Below, piece after piece: positions 8,120 through 17,479 of a stretch of DNA of 64,000 bases (the stretch's first letter is position 1; the number at the start of each line of letters is the position of its first letter). Below the pieces are notes generated by a model that was not told where the DNA came from, searched no databases, and was given only the letters and a program-made list of their open reading frames with translations. Source of the DNA: SZUA-265 sp965651905 (GTDB taxonomy: Bacteria > Myxococcota_A > Polyangia > Polyangiales > Polyangiaceae); NCBI GenBank assembly GCA_965651905.1, contig CBFGUG010000035.1, positions 9,396 through 73,395 of the forward strand, given 5' to 3'. The position numbers and the translations under genes were made by a program.

Positions 8120-10543
8120 TCAAAGCCAGCAGATGGTCAGCGCGTCGCCGCCATCTTCGCGCGGGGCGGGCTCCCACTTGGATACGTAGGGTGAGCTACC
8201 CAGGTGCTCGCGCACGGCTTCTTTCATCGCGCCCGTACCGTGGCCGTGCAGAACGAACAGTGCAGGTTCGTTGGCTTGCAGCATCGAGTCGATGAAGCTG
8301 TCGACTTGGTCGAGCCCCTCTTCGACGCGCATGCCGCGCAAATCGCAGGTGTTGCTCGAGGTGCGCGAAGGGGTGCTGGCGATCGCGACGGGTTGTGCCG
8401 CGGAGCGCTTGCGAGGGCGGGCAGGCGACGCTAGGTGAGCTGGCTTGTCGTTCGCTCCTCGCTCGAGAGCACGAAGCTTGGTGACGGGTACGGACATCTT
8501 TAGCCCGCCGACGTTGACCAAGACGGACTGCTTCTTCGGCGGGGCGACGATTTCACCTTCGGCCTTGAGATGCGACAAGCGCACGCGCATGCCGACTTGC
8601 AGTTCGCTCAACCTGAGTGTCGCGCCGTCGTCGTCGGTCGCGAGTGCGGCGGTCAAGTTGCCGTCGATGGTGACCGGCTGGGCGCCATCGCTCAGTAGTC
8701 GTTCGGCTTGTTTGAGGCTGGCTTTTTCGGGTCCGGCGGCGTCCAGTGCGGCCTTGGCCTTGCGCACCAGCGTGCGCGCTTCCATGACCTCGCGGGTGAG
8801 TGCTTGGGCTTCTTGACGCAAACGTTCGCGTTCGAGCTCGCGGGCGCGTGCGGTTTCGGCCTCCAGCTTGCGCGAGATGCGCCGCTGTTGTTCGAGCTCG
8901 GCTTCCGTCGACTGGCGCGTGTGGGCGAGCTCCGCCCGTTCGCGTTCGAGTTGTTCGAGCAGTTGCTGCTGCTGGACTTGCTCTTTGGGTAGCAGTTCAC
9001 GCGCGCGCTCCACGAGCTCGCGGGGCACGCCATACCGTTCAGCCACGGCCAGCGCGCTCGATTGGCCCGGGATCCCCAGGCTGAGCTCGTAGGTCGGGCG
9101 CATGTGTTCGAAGTCGAAACCGACCGAGGCGTTGAGGAAGTCCTCACGCTCGGCGCCTAGCTGTTTGAGCTTTTCGTAGTGAGTGGTGACGGCCACGCTG
9201 GCGCCGCGTTCCACGAAGCCGCTGAGCACCGCCGCCGCCAACGCGGCGCCTTCTTCCGGGTCGGTGCCGCCTGCGATTTCGTCCATCAAGATCAAGGTGC
9301 CCCGTTTGGCACGGCCCAAATACTGCGAGATGCGGCGCACGTGGGCGCTGAACGTCGACAGTGACTGCGAGATGGACTGTTCGTCCCCCACGTCCGTCAT
9401 CACTTCGTCGAACCAGCCGATCTCGCTCTCGGGCGCGCACGGCACTGGGATACCACTCTGCGCGAGCCAGACCGCTAACCCCAAACACTTCAGCGCGACG
9501 GTTTTCCCGCCCGCGTTGGGTCCGGACACGACCAAACACTGTGCGCCCAGCAGACGAATGTCGTTGGGCACCACGTCGGGGGCGTCCGCGCTATCGGCGA
9601 TCAACAGCGGGTGCCGCATCTGTTTCAGGATCAGCTTGGGCACCTCGCTGAGCTGCACTGGGCAAGCGCGGCTCTTGTGAGCCCAGCGCGCGATGGCGCT
9701 CAGTTTGTCGGCCTCCGTGCAGTTCGTTTCGGCTTGGCGCAGCTCGGTCACAAGGGCGCGCGCTCGTCCGCTGAGGTCGGCGAGCACTTTCGCTTCTTCG
9801 CGCTCGAGCTCCGCTTCGCAAACGTAGATTCGATTGTTCAGCTCGGTGAGCTCGCTGGGCTCGACGTACAGTGAGCTGCCCGAGCCGCTGGTTCCGAGGA
9901 TCATGCCGGGCACGCTTCCGGACGCATCCGCGCGAACGGGCAAGACGGTGCGCCCCCCCCGCTCCGCGACGAATTGACCCGAGAGCACGTCTTTGTAACG
10001 AGCGATCAGCTTTTGCCCAGCCGTGCGCAACTTATCCCGCGCGGTTTGTAGTGCGCGACGAGAGCTGCGGACGCCATCGGATGCGGAGTCACGGATCTCA
10101 CCCTCGTCGTCGATTGCGCGCTGGATCGCGTCTCGTAGCGCGCCGAGCTCGGGGCTGCACCAGAGCAGTTGTTCGAGTTCTGGGCAGCTTTGTTTTCGCG
10201 CGTGAACGTGCGCGCGGATGCGTAACGCGACTTCCGCCAAACGCGACGCGTCGAGCAGCTGTCTTGCGGAACCACTTTGGCCTTTGTCGATCAAGTCGCA
10301 AAGGTCGACGATGCTCACCACGCGAGTGATCGGCAGCGGAGCAGCGTCCGCTTCCAGCTGCAAGGTCTCGCGCACTCGCGTTTGGGCCCGCGAGGCCGCT
10401 TCGATGTTCGGCAGCGGACGCAGCGACAGAATCGAGGCCTGTCCCGCTTCTGTCATGCAACGTCCGGAAATGCGACGCAGCAGCTCACCGAACTGCACGT
10501 CGCTGGCGGTCTTGTCGTCTTCGATCGATTGCGGTTCGGACAC
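8120..10543 (-). CDS. mutS2: endonuclease MutS2
   Basis: About 807 residues. Walker A GPNAGGKT lies near residue 345, followed by the MutS signature STFSAHVRRISQYL, Walker B ILMDEIAGGTDP, a long Arg/Glu-rich coiled coil, and a C-terminal Smr nuclease domain with CDLRGMRVEEG and HGHGTGAMKEAV. This MutS clamp/ATPase plus Smr order is diagnostic of MutS2, which acts in suppression of recombination or in ribosome rescue rather than mismatch repair. The start is uncertain: GTG at 10543 is taken because the frame upstream enters the divergent ligD leader; GTG at 10498 is also close to the conserved N-terminus (VQFGELLRRI). Confidence 0.93.
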   Translation of the reverse strand: MSEPQSIEDDKTASDVQFGELLRRISGRCMTEAGQASILSLRPLPNIEAASRAQTRVRETLQLEADAAPLPITRVVSIVDLCDLIDKGQSGSARQLLDASRLAEVALRIRAHVHARKQSCPELEQLLWCSPELGALRDAIQRAIDDEGEIRDSASDGVRSSRRALQTARDKLRTAGQKLIARYKDVLSGQFVAERGGRTVLPVRADASGSVPGMILGTSGSGSSLYVEPSELTELNNRIYVCEAELEREEAKVLADLSGRARALVTELRQAETNCTEADKLSAIARWAHKSRACPVQLSEVPKLILKQMRHPLLIADSADAPDVVPNDIRLLGAQCLVVSGPNAGGKTVALKCLGLAVWLAQSGIPVPCAPESEIGWFDEVMTDVGDEQSISQSLSTFSAHVRRISQYLGRAKRGTLILMDEIAGGTDPEEGAALAAAVLSGFVERGASVAVTTHYEKLKQLGAEREDFLNASVGFDFEHMRPTYELSLGIPGQSSALAVAERYGVPRELVERARELLPKEQVQQQQLLEQLERERAELAHTRQSTEAELEQQRRISRKLEAETARARELERERLRQEAQALTREVMEARTLVRKAKAALDAAGPEKASLKQAERLLSDGAQPVTIDGNLTAALATDDDGATLRLSELQVGMRVRLSHLKAEGEIVAPPKKQSVLVNVGGLKMSVPVTKLRALERGANDKPAHLASPARPRKRSAAQPVAIASTPSRTSSNTCDLRGMRVEEGLDQVDSFIDSMLQANEPALFVLHGHGTGAMKEAVREHLGSSPYVSKWEPAPREDGGDALTICWL

Positions 10544-10697
10544 AGCGGGCGGAGGTTTGTCACAGCCAGCTGAGCGCGGCCACACTCGAATCTCCCCCAG
10601 TGAATTTGCTGTCGTCTTGGTGCGGGGGTTTTGCCGCACCGATGAAACGCTGTACGATGCACGGCTCCGTTCGCGCGCCGCGCAGGTCCCTGATCCG

Positions 10698-13268
10698 ATG
10701 CCCGATCCCAAAGATAGTCTGAAGGAGTACCGCAAGAAGCGTGATCCTGGGGTCACCAACGAGCCTTTCGCCGCCGCGTCTGGGGCGTCTGCGAGTGAGA
10801 CGTGGGTGGGCGACTTCGTCGTTCACCTGCACGCGGCGACCCGGCGACACTACGACTTGCGAATCCAGATCGGCGGGGTGCTCTTGAGCTTTGCGGTCCC
10901 GCGCGGACCGAGCTTAGATCCCGCAGACAAGCGTCTCGCCGTTCAGACCGAAGACCACCCGTTCGAGTACCTCGACTTCGAAGACATCATCCCCGACGGT
11001 TCGTATGGCGCTGGCCCGATGATCGTCTGGGACTTGGGACGCATTCAGTACTTGAACGAACCTCCCGAGCGCGGGCTCGACGTGGGCAAGCTCGATTTCT
11101 TGTTGTTTGGACACAAGCTCCGCGGACGTTTCGCGTTGGTCGAGACGACGGGCCGCGGCGGAACCACGAGCAAACAGCGCCAGTGGCTTCTGCTCAAGAA
11201 GCAAGACGTGCATTGTGTACCCGACGGCGACACCTGGCTGCAAACTCATGGGCAAAGTGTACTGTCGGGGCTCGAGGTGGAACAACTCGCACAGCGCCCG
11301 GAGTTCGAGGCGGCGCTCGTGGACCGCGCGCGACAGCTGGGCGCCACTGAGGGCAGCTTCGACTTCCCCAAGTTGGTGCCGACCTTATGTGCACCCAACG
11401 GCGCCGAGCTCGTAGATCCCGCGCGGCTCTACGAGCTGAAGCTCGACGGCGTTCGCATCTTGGGGCAGCGCAAAGGTGAACAGGTTCAGCTCAAGTACCG
11501 TAAGCCCCACGCCTTGACGAACAGCTACCCGGACATCGAGCGGGCGTTGCGCAGCCTGTTCGCGCGCGACTTCGTCATAGACGGAGAGATCGTGGCGTTC
11601 AACGACCGGGGGTCACCCAAGTTTCAGTTGCTGGCGCCCCGCATTCACGCCAAACGTCCGCTCGACGTCAAACGCGCCGTGTCGCAGGTGCCCGTGGTGT
11701 TCATGGTGTTCGATCTGTTGGCGCTCGGGCCCTTGGACTTGACGAGTTTGCCGCTAGTCGAGCGCAAGTCGCTGCTAGCCGACTTGGTGCGCGGCAAAGG
11801 TTTAGTCCGCTACCTCGACCATCTGCCTGGCAATGGCGCGCCCCTGTTCGCCCTGGCCGAGCAGGAACGTCTGGAAGGTGTGGTGTCGAAGGTCGCTCAG
11901 AGTCGTTATTCGGTTGGGGTTCGCAGTCCCGACTGGGTAAAACACAAGTGCCGTCGCGAGACCGAGCTGGTGGTCGTCGGCTGGATCGAGGGCAAGGGCA
12001 GTCGAGATCTCGGCGCCCTCGAGCTCGCGAGTTACCGCGAAGGGCAGCTCGTGTACCGCGGGCGTGTCGGCGGCGGAATGAGCGACGCCATGCTCGCCCA
12101 GTTGCAAAGTGAGCTTGCGGAAATCGCGCGCGACGAGCCGCTGAACGTCGAGGGACTACCCGAGACCCCGAGCGCGCGGCATTTGGTCGAGCCACGGCTC
12201 GTCGTGCGGGTGGAGTACCTCGAATGGTCGCTCGGCGGGAACCTGCGTATGCCAATCTTCAAAGACCTGCTGCGCGACGTAGAACCCGCATCCTGTGACG
12301 ACGCACCGCCCGAAGAGTTGGTGGAGCTTCAACGCCCACAGGTCGAAGTGGTGGCCGAGGCTCCCGCCCCCCGCCGCGTGCAGCTGACCAACCGCGATAA
12401 AGTGTTCTGGCCTCGAGAAGGTATCACCAAAGGGGACATGCTCGACTACTACGCGGGCATAAGTGACGTGCTGCTGCCGCACCTGGCGGATCGACCCATC
12501 ATGCTGGTGCGCTATCCCGATGGCATCGAAGGCAAGAACTTCTACCAATGGAATACGCCCAAAGGGACTCCATCGTGGGTGCGCACGCTGAGCCTCAAAC
12601 ACGAGGAGCGTGACGGAAAAGACGTCACCACGTTCTTGGTCGACGACGTCGACGCGCTGCTGCACGTCATCAATCTCGGGTGCATTCCGATTCACGTGCT
12701 GGCTTCACGTAAAGAGTCCCTGCAGTGCTGTGATTTTCTCACCATCGACTTCGACTTGGGCGACCAGCCTTTTCGTGAAGCGGTGCTCATGGCACTCGGT
12801 CTCAAGGATTTGCTCGAAGAGGTGGGGCTCGAGGGGTACCCCAAAACGTCGGGGCAATCAGGGTTGCACGTGTTGATCCCGATGGGGCCGGGCATTCCGT
12901 TTGCGATTGCCAAAGCCCTGGTCGAGTTGTTGGGGCGGCTACTGCAGACGCGTTTCCCCGAAACGTCGACGATGGAGCGACGCATCAGTGAGCGCGGAGG
13001 GCGCGCCTACATCGACACTGGGCAAACGGGGCGTTCGCGCACCATCGTCGCGCCGTATTCGGTGCGCGCTCACCCTGGTGCGACGGTCTCCACGCCGCTG
13101 TCGTGGGACGAAGTGCACCTGGCGCTCAAGCCCGAGGTGTTCACCTTGTTCACAGTCGTCGAGCGAGCGCAACAGATCGGTGACCCGATGTTGGGCTTGC
13201 TCTCCGCGCGTCCCAACGTGCTCGGCGCCGTGCAACAGCTCGAACATTGGGTCAAACGGGGTTCGTGA
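10698..13268 (+). CDS. ligD: multidomain DNA ligase D (phosphoesterase-ligase-polymerase)
   Basis: 856 residues. Three domains are readable in order. The first is an N-terminal 3'-phosphoesterase with HLHAATRRHYDLRIQ and GSYGAG (about 35-165). The second is the ATP-dependent ligase with the nucleotidyl-transfer motif ELKLDGVR (Lys248) and its OB fold ending near SLGGNLRMP. The third is a C-terminal primase-like polymerase from about residue 564, with metal-binding Asp684 and Asp686 in TIDFDLGD. LigD is the ligase of bacterial non-homologous end joining and normally works with Ku; no ku gene is in the window. The ATG at 10698 begins the first stretch resembling LigD (MPDPKDSLKEYRKKRDPG). It diverges from mutS2. 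Confidence 0.96.
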   Translation: MPDPKDSLKEYRKKRDPGVTNEPFAAASGASASETWVGDFVVHLHAATRRHYDLRIQIGGVLLSFAVPRGPSLDPADKRLAVQTEDHPFEYLDFEDIIPDGSYGAGPMIVWDLGRIQYLNEPPERGLDVGKLDFLLFGHKLRGRFALVETTGRGGTTSKQRQWLLLKKQDVHCVPDGDTWLQTHGQSVLSGLEVEQLAQRPEFEAALVDRARQLGATEGSFDFPKLVPTLCAPNGAELVDPARLYELKLDGVRILGQRKGEQVQLKYRKPHALTNSYPDIERALRSLFARDFVIDGEIVAFNDRGSPKFQLLAPRIHAKRPLDVKRAVSQVPVVFMVFDLLALGPLDLTSLPLVERKSLLADLVRGKGLVRYLDHLPGNGAPLFALAEQERLEGVVSKVAQSRYSVGVRSPDWVKHKCRRETELVVVGWIEGKGSRDLGALELASYREGQLVYRGRVGGGMSDAMLAQLQSELAEIARDEPLNVEGLPETPSARHLVEPRLVVRVEYLEWSLGGNLRMPIFKDLLRDVEPASCDDAPPEELVELQRPQVEVVAEAPAPRRVQLTNRDKVFWPREGITKGDMLDYYAGISDVLLPHLADRPIMLVRYPDGIEGKNFYQWNTPKGTPSWVRTLSLKHEERDGKDVTTFLVDDVDALLHVINLGCIPIHVLASRKESLQCCDFLTIDFDLGDQPFREAVLMALGLKDLLEEVGLEGYPKTSGQSGLHVLIPMGPGIPFAIAKALVELLGRLLQTRFPETSTMERRISERGGRAYIDTGQTGRSRTIVAPYSVRAHPGATVSTPLSWDEVHLALKPEVFTLFTVVERAQQIGDPMLGLLSARPNVLGAVQQLEHWVKRGS

Positions 13269-13305
13269 GTTTTCGAGCCCGCACGAACCCACCACAGGAA
13301 CGACA

Positions 13306-14190
13306 GTGACCGACTCAGACACCCTGGCCGCAGAGTTCTACGTGGCGTTACACCGCGGCACACCCCACGATTTCGCGTTCTACCAGCGTGCGACGCGTGG
13401 GGCGGCTTCCGTGCTCGAACTCGGCTGCGGCGATGGCCGAGTACTCACCCGCCTGAACGAGGTGCATCCAGAAGGCGAACGAGTCGGACTCGACTCCGAC
13501 CCCGGCATGTTGAGTCTCGCGCGGCGCGCTGCAGCGGCGTGTGAAGGCTCGCCGTGTCGCTTCATTCGAGCCGACATTGGCGCATTCGATCTGGGGCGCC
13601 AGTTCGAATGTATCCTCTTGCCGTATTCGACGCTTTGGTGCTTACCCGACGCTGCCAAGCTCGCGTGCTTACGGCTCGCGGCGAACCACGCCGCGGCAGG
13701 CGCGAGACTGTTCCTCGACGTGTACCCGGCGGACGAGCTCATCGACGATCCCGACGAGCCAAGCGACGGCGGCGACGGCTCCGAGTTCGAACTGTCGGGG
13801 AGCGACGAGCCTCAGTTCAGAGACGCAGAGCTCGAAGAGTCGGAGTTCGATGACGAAGAACCAGAGGTCGACGAGCGCGAGTTTCTGGTCGAGCTAGACG
13901 TGCGAGACCAACGCTACCGCGTGTTCGAAGAGGATCGAATCTGGCCCACTCGCCCGATGGTCGAGGCGCGTTTCGACTTCGAGAGCGTCGGTAGCCCTCG
14001 GGCCGGGTTGCCGCAGCATCACGAGCAGCTCATCGTTCACCATCCGTGTCGCGTCGCGCAGCTTTCGGAACTGCTCAGCGCAGCGGGCTTCGAGCAGAAC
14101 GAGCTGACGGACGCCTTCGGAGCGCCCTACATCGACGACTCTGGGGCGCAGCTGTTCGTCTCAGCGAGGCTCCGTGAGCAATCGCGTTGA
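13306..14190 (+). CDS. class I SAM-dependent methyltransferase
   Basis: This 294-residue protein starts at a GTG preceded by an AGGAA ribosome binding site. SAM-binding motif I VLELGCGDGRVL lies at residues 36-47, followed by an acidic loop (VGLDSDPGM) and the post-I segment FIRADIGAFDL. Between the Rossmann core and the C-terminal part there is an unusual run of about 50 residues rich in Asp, Glu and Ser (around 145-198). The C-terminal part (LSELLSAAGFEQNEL) is typical of small-molecule methyltransferases. The substrate is unknown. The gene starts 37 bases after ligD and may be read through from it. Confidence 0.87.
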   Translation: MTDSDTLAAEFYVALHRGTPHDFAFYQRATRGAASVLELGCGDGRVLTRLNEVHPEGERVGLDSDPGMLSLARRAAAACEGSPCRFIRADIGAFDLGRQFECILLPYSTLWCLPDAAKLACLRLAANHAAAGARLFLDVYPADELIDDPDEPSDGGDGSEFELSGSDEPQFRDAELEESEFDDEEPEVDEREFLVELDVRDQRYRVFEEDRIWPTRPMVEARFDFESVGSPRAGLPQHHEQLIVHHPCRVAQLSELLSAAGFEQNELTDAFGAPYIDDSGAQLFVSARLREQSR

Positions 14191-14206
14191 GCGCGACGCC
14201 CGCCGA

Positions 14207-14527
14207 TCAAAGCACCAGACACTTTTCGATCGCGTCGACGCTCGGCGCGATGATCGCGCAATCGAACTGTGCGCGACTCACGGCGTCTGGGCAGGTCTCG
14301 AACTCGAACCTGGCGTCAGCTCTCGCCAACGCGCGCGCCGCGCTCTGCTTTTCCGCGATGGTCTGGGCGCTGACGTCTGGACGTTCACTGCGCAGCAAGT
14401 GCTCCGTGTAGTGATCGAGCAACCGATCGCACTCGTCCTCGGATAACGGCTGGGCGCAGCCTGGCAGACCGCAGCACGCAACGATGAGCACTGCGAGCGC
14501 GGAGAGCAGTCGTGTCAGTCGAAGCAC
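14207..14527 (-). CDS. small lipoprotein, unknown (copy B)
   Basis: This 106-residue protein has a lipoprotein signal: hydrophobic LLSALAVLIVACCG and lipobox LPGC. The mature part is helical and polar, opens with SEDECDRLLDHYTEHLL and ends in CPDAVSRAQFDCAI...DAIEKC, so Cys residues are spaced through it. It overlaps the end of the preceding small lipoprotein gene by 13 bases. The two mature proteins share a pattern (EC-[ED]-R near the start, three further Cys, A-D-x-I/L-x-x-x-C at the end), suggesting tandem paralogues. Function unknown. Confidence 0.78.
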   Translation of the reverse strand: MLRLTRLLSALAVLIVACCGLPGCAQPLSEDECDRLLDHYTEHLLRSERPDVSAQTIAEKQSAARALARADARFEFETCPDAVSRAQFDCAIIAPSVDAIEKCLVL

Positions 14528-14820
14528 TCTTCTACCAGTTGCTTCGCGTCAGTCGCCCGATCCACACAGGCCATGGTGTCGTCGGAGATACGGCGGCCGA
14601 CGCAGTCGCGCTGAACGCTATCGGCGAATGTTTGCTTGGTGCGCTCAATCTGTTGATTGATGTTGTTTGGATCGGACACCTTGGCCGCCTCCAACTCCAG
14701 TTCCGTGATGCGTACGACGATACGTTCACATTCTGCCTCAGTAGCCTTGTGCCCGCACCCAATGAGTAATGTCGTTGCACAGAGCAATACCGTTCCGATG
14801 TAAGTGCATGCTCGCGGCAT
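14515..14820 (-). CDS. small lipoprotein, unknown (copy A)
   Basis: 101 residues, start MPRACTYIGTVLL with lipobox LLIGC, then a helical polar domain (EAECERIVVRITELELEAAKV) and the ending CVDRATDAKQLVEEC. Longer in-frame starts exist upstream to 15087 but would place the signal peptide internally, so 14820 is preferred. It is the first of two overlapping lipoprotein genes; the next begins inside its last codons. Function unknown. Confidence 0.78.
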   Translation of the reverse strand: MPRACTYIGTVLLCATTLLIGCGHKATEAECERIVVRITELELEAAKVSDPNNINQQIERTKQTFADSVQRDCVGRRISDDTMACVDRATDAKQLVEECFD

Positions 14821-15051
14821 GGAGGAAAGGCTCAGTGCGAGTGAACGTCGCGTGCTTCGTACAGCGCCAACTTGCCTGGACGCGGATGGCGCTGCGTAGC
14901 CAGAGTGCAACGTGAGGGTTCTGTGACGCGTGTACTTTGGCATGGTGGCAAGAATCTCCTGAGTCCGTTTCGTTCGCTGCCTGAGGACGGGCAGTGGGTA
15001 AGGCCGATGCGATCGAACCGGGTCGATGTGGCATTTATACTGGAAGGCACG

Positions 15052-15936
15052 ATGGGGTCTGGGGTTTACTCCGACAAGCCCGGGCAACCGTCCAAGGGCG
15101 AGAGGGTCAGCAACTGGACGGCCGTACAGGTACTGCTAGAACTGAGCAACATGGGACACGGCGCGCCACAGACCCCTGAAGCCCTTCTCGAGAAGGCGCT
15201 GACCGCTGGGTCGCCCGCGTTACGCGCGAAGTACGCGACGCACGGGTTGCGACAGCCAGTGCTCGGACGTGACACCCATGTGCTGCTATTGCGGCAGCTG
15301 TACTTGGCTCATCTCGAGCGTGAACATTTTGCTGAAGCGCGTGGCGTCGCTGAACAGATGGTTGCGTTGGGTGATCTCACGGAACCTGCGCTGCACGACG
15401 CCGCGCGGGCGTGCTTGGCGCAGCGTGACTACGTGGCCGCTGCTGGGCATTTGCGTGTAGCGGCACGTAGTGCTCCTGCGCAACGCCGTGCATTGCACCT
15501 GTGGACTCTGGGGCGCGCGCTTTACTTGAACGAGCAGTACGAAGAGGCGCAGAACGCGTTTCAGCGTGCACTGCGTTGGACGACCGAGAATCAGTCCTTG
15601 TACCGAGCTCACGCGGCGCTTTCCCAGTGGCGTAGGCAGCAACGCAGGGGGCAGCCGAGCGTGTCGAAGTCGTCGGAGTCGAACGACGTCGAGCTGTCGG
15701 ATCTGCGCGAGCACTACGCGCAGCTGTCGCGGCTCGACCCGCTACCACTCTACGCTGAGTTCTTGGCTGCTGAGCTGCTGAGAGAGGTCGGAGAGCGCTC
15801 CGTGTCGCTCGTACTGTTACGCCGCTTCGTCGAGCAAGCGGAGCGCGCGACGACCGAGATAGCAGTTGGGCTGCGGGCCGAAATTGCCATCGCGCGTGGT
15901 TGGCTGTCGGAATCAACCGATGACAGCGACGGTTGA
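15052..15936 (+). CDS. TPR-like repeat protein
   Basis: 294 residues; start chosen at ATG 15052 because GGAAGG lies just upstream. The protein is helical, with tetratricopeptide-like units such as HLEREHFAEARGVAEQMVAL, RDYVAAAGHLRVAAR and LWTLGRALYLNEQYEEAQNAFQRAL. The N-terminus resembles short bacterial signalling adaptor sequences (SNWTAVQVLLELSN). No signal peptide or catalytic motif is visible, so it is probably a cytoplasmic scaffold. It stands alone between the divergent lipoprotein pair and dsbD. Confidence 0.78.
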   Translation: MGSGVYSDKPGQPSKGERVSNWTAVQVLLELSNMGHGAPQTPEALLEKALTAGSPALRAKYATHGLRQPVLGRDTHVLLLRQLYLAHLEREHFAEARGVAEQMVALGDLTEPALHDAARACLAQRDYVAAAGHLRVAARSAPAQRRALHLWTLGRALYLNEQYEEAQNAFQRALRWTTENQSLYRAHAALSQWRRQQRRGQPSVSKSSESNDVELSDLREHYAQLSRLDPLPLYAEFLAAELLREVGERSVSLVLLRRFVEQAERATTEIAVGLRAEIAIARGWLSESTDDSDG

Positions 15937-16057
15937 CCAGCGCGACTCGCGGCCGTTGACGCTGCTGCGCGTTACTGCATGTATCTCTGTAACTGTCGTG
16001 GTTTCGTGCGCGTAGTGCTCCGTGCTCTCTCGGTGGTGCGTCCTGAGTAGTTTTCAG

Positions 16058-17404
16058 ATGAGTCGTCGTCAGCTTTCGTTCTTCGTCATCCTGTTGTGCA
16101 GTTTGCTCTGGCCGCTGCTCGCCCACGCGCAGCCACCGCAAGACGCAGTGCCAGACGGTGTCTTCGGAGAGGCGCTCGCACGCGGGCCGCTGTTCGTCGG
16201 GCTCGCGGCGTTTGGGTTCGGTTTGCTGGTGAGCCTCACGCCGTGCGTTTACCCAATGGTCGCCATCACGGTGAGTGTGTTCGGCGCGCAACAAACCAAG
16301 AGCCGATGGAGGGCGTTCGGGCTGTCTGGAATGTTCGTGCTCGGGCTCGCTGCGATGTTCACCCCCCTCGGCATCACCGCAGGGTTGACGGGCAAGACGT
16401 TCGGTTCGGAACTTTCGAACCCGTGGGTCGTTGTCGCACTGAGCGCCGTCTTCTTGGCGCTGGCGGCGAGCATGTTCGGCGCGTTCGATCTCGATTTGCC
16501 GTCGGGGCTCAAGAACAAGCTCGCGGGGGCGGGAGGGGCTGGCTACGCGGGGGCGTTCGTGCTGGGCATGGTGTGTGGGCCGATCGCCGCGCCGTGTACG
16601 GGGCCTTTCTTGTGGGGACTACTCGCGTTCATCGCACAGACGCAGAGCATCTTTTTCGGCAGCCTGACCATGATCGCGTTTTCCCTGGGGCTCGGAGCCC
16701 CGTTCTTCTTGGTCGGCGCGTTTGCCATGCAGCTGCCCAAGAGCGGTCGCTGGATGCTGCACGTCAAGAGCGTGATGGGCATCGTGCTGGTGATCGTCGC
16801 GTTGTACTTCTTGGGGAACGCATTCCCCGTGATGCGTGAGTGGACGCAACCTGGCGCAGTGTTCTTGGCCGGGTGCGCGGCTGTCGCTGTCCTGGGGCTC
16901 GCGCTCGGCGCGGTACACAAATCGTTCGAGGGCAGCGACTGGCCCGAGAAGGTGGGCAAGGCCATGGGAGTCGCGCTCGTGTGCGTGGCGAGCTTTGGGT
17001 TCATCGGCGGGATCACCACGCCCGAACGCACGTTGACTTGGGAGAAAGCGGCTCCCGGCCAAGACATGCAAGCGTTTCTCAGCGCTTCCAAGGAAAAGGC
17101 CAAGGCTGAGGGGCGGCCTGTATTCTTGGATTTCACAGCGGATTGGTGCACCGCCTGCAAAGAGATCGAAGTCAAAACGTTCCCCGACGAACGTGTGCAA
17201 GCCGTCGCCGGGCGTTTCGTCAGCGTCAAGTTGGACATGACCGACGACAGCGATCCGGCGGTCGAGAAGACGCAACAAGACTACGAGGTTCGGGGCCTGC
17301 CAACGCTCATCCTCATCGACTCCAGTGGGAACGAAGCCAAGCGCTTCTACGGCAACTTCGTCCAGCCTAACGAGTTGGTCGAAGCGATGAGTGCCGTGAA
17401 CTGA
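16058..17404 (+). CDS. dsbD: DsbD-type thiol:disulfide interchange protein lacking the N-terminal alpha domain
   Basis: 448 residues. A signal peptide (MSRRQLSFFVILLCSLLWPLLAHA) is followed by only a short linker. Then comes the eight-helix CcdA-like domain with the redox cysteines in SLTPCVYPMV (Cys63) and APCTGPF (Cys180), and a C-terminal thioredoxin-like domain with DWCTACK (Cys364, Cys367). The protein should move reducing power from cytoplasmic thioredoxin to the periplasm. Classical DsbD has an additional periplasmic alpha domain at the N-terminus, which is absent here. The start at 16058 gives the best signal peptide. Confidence 0.93.
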   Translation: MSRRQLSFFVILLCSLLWPLLAHAQPPQDAVPDGVFGEALARGPLFVGLAAFGFGLLVSLTPCVYPMVAITVSVFGAQQTKSRWRAFGLSGMFVLGLAAMFTPLGITAGLTGKTFGSELSNPWVVVALSAVFLALAASMFGAFDLDLPSGLKNKLAGAGGAGYAGAFVLGMVCGPIAAPCTGPFLWGLLAFIAQTQSIFFGSLTMIAFSLGLGAPFFLVGAFAMQLPKSGRWMLHVKSVMGIVLVIVALYFLGNAFPVMREWTQPGAVFLAGCAAVAVLGLALGAVHKSFEGSDWPEKVGKAMGVALVCVASFGFIGGITTPERTLTWEKAAPGQDMQAFLSASKEKAKAEGRPVFLDFTADWCTACKEIEVKTFPDERVQAVAGRFVSVKLDMTDDSDPAVEKTQQDYEVRGLPTLILIDSSGNEAKRFYGNFVQPNELVEAMSAVN

Positions 17405-17479
17405 CCACGTTCTTCCGGGTCAGTTTGGTTTCTGGGCGAGGTCGCTTCTGGCTGTTCACCTGGCCCGTCTGCAAGTGGG

